Assembly (NCBI GenBank): GCA_026647215.1
Contig: JAPKHC010000071.1
Span: forward strand, 1 to 7,966
DNA length: 7,966 nucleotides
DNA from: F1-120-MAGs118 sp013360535
Lineage (GTDB): Bacteria > Planctomycetota > UBA1135 > GCA-002686595
Reading direction: 5' to 3'
Below, in pieces: positions 6,591 through 7,966 of this stretch (position 1 is its first letter; the number at the start of each line of letters is the position of its first letter). The notes beneath the pieces were generated by a model. That model did not search any database, was not told the DNA's origin, and worked only from the letters and a program-made list of their open reading frames with translations. The translations under genes and the position numbers were made by a program.

Positions 6591-6961
6591 TGTCGCTCGT
6601 CGTCACCGACCTCGCCTTCCGGCGCGCGCCGCCGCACCTCGCGGCGACCGGCCTCGTCGGCTTCGTGACGCTCGCGATCAACGAGACGGTGGTCCTGCGC
6701 GACGTCGCGGTGCGCCGGATGCTCGCGGGGCATTACGGGCTGTCCTTCGCGGTGCGGCCGCCGCGAGCGTTGCCGCGGCGCGGGTCGAACCGACAGGGCG
6801 GTCCTGGTCGAGGTACCGGTGCTGACCCGCGCAGCGGTACCGACCGCCGCAGGGACCCGCGCTCGCGCTACGCGTTGGCGCATCCGTACTCCGCGGAGTG
6901 CCACGTCGAGATCGAGCGACAGGTGATCTCGCAGTTGCGCGAGCGGGGAGAGCTGCCGTGA
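6590..6961 (+). CDS. SpoVG-family protein with an Arg/Gly-rich insert
   Basis: SpoVG proteins are small nucleic-acid-binding regulators, known from Firmicutes sporulation and from other bacteria. Of 123 residues, 2-57 give the strand-rich start (VTDLAF, then GLVGFVTLAINETVVLRDVAV, then GHYGLSFAVRPPR) and 96-117 give the family's ending (ALAHP followed by a helix with HVEIERQVISQL). Between them, residues about 58-94 are a basic, Gly/Arg-rich insert where ordinary SpoVG proteins have only a short loop containing a conserved Pro/Arg segment. The ATG at 6590 shares its A with the previous stop (TGATG); an in-frame GTG at 6587 would add one residue. It is likely co-translated with the zinc-ribbon gene. 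A role in regulating element replication or transcripts is inferred; the insert could increase DNA or RNA binding. Confidence 0.72.
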   Translation: MSLVVTDLAFRRAPPHLAATGLVGFVTLAINETVVLRDVAVRRMLAGHYGLSFAVRPPRALPRRGSNRQGGPGRGTGADPRSGTDRRRDPRSRYALAHPYSAECHVEIERQVISQLRERGELP

Positions 6962-7491
6962 GCACGAGCGCGCAGGGACAGGGCGGGCGACGAGCGCAGG
7001 CGCTGCACGGGGCCGCGAACGGCTACGCAGCGTCGGCGCCGGCGTCCGCCTCGCGTCCCGCTGCGCGCGCACCGACTCCGGCGCTGTCCGGCTTCTCCCG
7101 CGACGCGCGCGTCCTGGCGCTGCTCGAGCGAATCGCCTCGGGCGTCGAGGGGCTGCGCGACGAGCTTCGCGGCGTAGCGGCGCTGGCGACGCTGGCGCAG
7201 GACGCGCGCGCGGCGAACGGGCCCGGAATCACGAACTCGTCCTCCGACGCCGCGCTCGCCGCTGGCTCCACGTCCGCGCAGCGCGCGCCGGCTTGCGAGC
7301 TGTTCACCGCCGCGGACCTATGCGCGCTGCTCAAGCTCGACGCGCGCACGTTGCGCGTATTGCGCCACGAGGGGCGCGTGCCGGAGCCAATCAAGCTCGG
7401 GCGCTCGTTGCGCTGGCGGCGCGCGGAAGTCGAAGCGTGGGTCGCGGAGCAGGGCGGGGACACGGACGCGCGAGCGGAGGAACGCCCGTGA
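6958..7491 (+). CDS. AlpA/excisionase-like HTH protein with long N-terminal extension
   Basis: This 177-residue protein ends in a MerR-like HTH of the excisionase/AlpA class: ELFTAADLCALLKLDARTLRV (residues 114-134) forms the HTH, EGRVPEPIKLGRSLRWRRAEVEAWV (about 138-162) the wing and last helix. The GR-S-R-W-RR-E-V-W pattern is typical of the family. Upstream is an Ala/Pro/Ser-rich disordered tail (1-45) and an amphipathic helix (about 47-82) that could mediate dimerisation. The GTG at 6958 is chosen over an upstream in-frame start at 6898 because it overlaps the SpoVG-like stop as GTGA and follows GGGGAGAG. Usual excisionases are 60-100 residues, so this one is long. Its place before a probable recombinase suggests it controls excision or transcription of that gene. 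Confidence 0.8.
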   Translation: MSTSAQGQGGRRAQALHGAANGYAASAPASASRPAARAPTPALSGFSRDARVLALLERIASGVEGLRDELRGVAALATLAQDARAANGPGITNSSSDAALAAGSTSAQRAPACELFTAADLCALLKLDARTLRVLRHEGRVPEPIKLGRSLRWRRAEVEAWVAEQGGDTDARAEERP

Positions 7492-7514
7492 GGTGCGTAC
7501 CTCAACAGCGAAAT

Positions 7515-7680
7515 GCCGCGCGCTGGTACGCCAGGCTCGCGCAATTGCGCCGAAAGGCGCGACTCGCACCTTCACGTCCGATTTCGACCTTACACGTGAG
7601 AATCAATCGGTTCCTCGGGAAAGCCTCGATGGTTTTGCCGTTTCGAGCGTGCATGTCCGTCGCGCCGCACGAACGCGACG
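7515..7680 (+). promoter_or_regulatory. Structured leader with three potential stem-loops before the last gene
   Basis: The 224-base gap 7492-7715 holds three inverted repeats. First, GCGCG-CTGG (7518-7526) faces CCAG (7531-7534) and CGCGC (7538-7542) around a TACG loop with a 3-base bulge. Second, TTGCGCC (7545-7551) faces GGCGCGA (7556-7562) around a GAAA loop, one pair being G-T. Third, CGTCGCG (7658-7664) faces CGCGACG (7674-7680) around nine bases. TACG and GAAA are stable RNA tetraloop types (UNCG, GNRA). No T-run follows any of them. It may be a 5' leader controlling recombinase expression, a small RNA or a protein site. I found no convincing promoter boxes. Confidence 0.4.
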
Positions 7681-7715
7681 CGCAGGAAATCGCAAACCAC
7701 GAAAGGACGCCACAC

Positions 7716-7966
7716 ATGGCACGCAAGACCACGAACCGCAGCGCTTCCACGACCGACGCCACGACCAACGCGACGACCGCATCCGCCCCGCTCAGCGGCT
7801 TCGCCAAGGGCGCGCCCGCGCTGACGCTCGCCGACCTCGCCGCGCGCTACCTGACGCACATGGCGGAGCAGGGCAAGAGCGAGGGCACGCGCTTCTCGTA
7901 CGGGATGGAGCTCAAGCTCGCGCAAGCGGAGCTGGGCTCGGACGCGCTGGTGTCGTACCTGACGCC
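7716..7966 (+). CDS. Probable tyrosine recombinase/integrase, N-terminal part (runs off the window)
   Basis: Only 83 codons are visible before the window ends. Residues 1-25 are Thr/Asn/Ala/Ser-rich and disordered. From about residue 36 the sequence (LTLADLAARYLTHMAEQGKSEGTRFSYGMEL) resembles the core-binding, SAM-like domain at the start of phage-type integrases, with its helix, Gly-Lys-Ser turn and second helix. The catalytic domain is outside the window, so the call rests on this pattern and on the neighbouring excisionase-like gene. The ATG at 7716 has GAAAGGA about 7 bases upstream. The frame is open back to a GTG at 7488, but 25 of those 76 codons end in A/T against 4 of 83 after the ATG, which argues that coding begins at 7716. 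It may be transcribed from its own leader. Confidence 0.55.
   Translation, partial: MARKTTNRSASTTDATTNATTASAPLSGFAKGAPALTLADLAARYLTHMAEQGKSEGTRFSYGMELKLAQAELGSDALVSYLT

Noticed and set aside
7488..7715. In-frame 76-codon extension of the last gene from a GTGA overlap at 7488
   Set aside because: About a third of codons end in A/T against about 5% after 7716, the residues look random, and a good ribosome site precedes the 7716 ATG. Kept as a possibility only.
7043..7803. Shared LSGF-x-(R/K)-x-A peptide in the 6958 and 7716 products
   Set aside because: Only a few residues match, within Ala/Pro-rich segments, and codons differ; chance is a sufficient explanation.
1..7966. CRISPR arrays, tRNA or rRNA genes, insertion sequences and att sites
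   Set aside because: No regularly spaced repeats, cloverleaf-like segment, transposase or terminal inverted repeat was found by reading; att sites cannot be recognised without a flanking copy.

Overview
The window is a compact, GC-rich stretch in which every convincing gene reads on the + strand. It looks like part of a temperate phage, prophage or phage-derived element of a high-GC bacterium. The evidence is a phage-type terminase large subunit (137-1414), a fused primase/SF3 helicase of phage/satellite type (2709-5471), two small excisionase-like helix-turn-helix proteins (2428-2712 and 6958-7491) and the start of a probable tyrosine recombinase (7716 to the window end). No rRNA, tRNA, CRISPR array or housekeeping gene is visible, so the host cannot be named. 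The winged-helix-like tail of the 1506-2369 product recalls proteins I associate with Planctomycetota and relatives, but this is only a hint.

Layout. (1) 1-1414: a short open frame leads with a 14-base overlap into the terminase. (2) 1415-2427: an unassigned 287-residue protein, whose codon use is less GC-biased than the genes around it, sits between two spacers that each carry an inverted repeat. It behaves like a moron-type cargo gene between the packaging and replication modules. (3) 2428-6961: a tightly coupled replication operon. A small HTH protein leads into the primase-helicase, then a TubC_N-like/zinc-ribbon protein, a short uncertain frame, a second protein of the same architecture, and a SpoVG-family protein. 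The 3' end of the primase gene carries 9-bp-period direct repeats, an AT-richer patch and an inverted copy, which makes it a candidate origin. (4) 6958-7966: an AlpA/excisionase-like HTH protein, a 224-base leader with three potential stem-loops, and the truncated start of a probable recombinase.

Likely cooperation. The primase-helicase would prime and unwind element DNA. The small zinc-binding and SpoVG-like proteins are co-translated with it and are probably accessory or regulatory. The HTH proteins and the recombinase would govern excision and integration, and the terminase would package DNA. Most junctions in the replication operon are GTGA or TGATG overlaps, implying translational coupling. 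The freshest observations are the pair of TubC_N-like/zinc-ribbon proteins, the SpoVG homologue with an Arg/Gly-rich insert, the iteron-like block inside the primase gene and the structured leader before the last gene. All functions are inferred from sequence reading alone.
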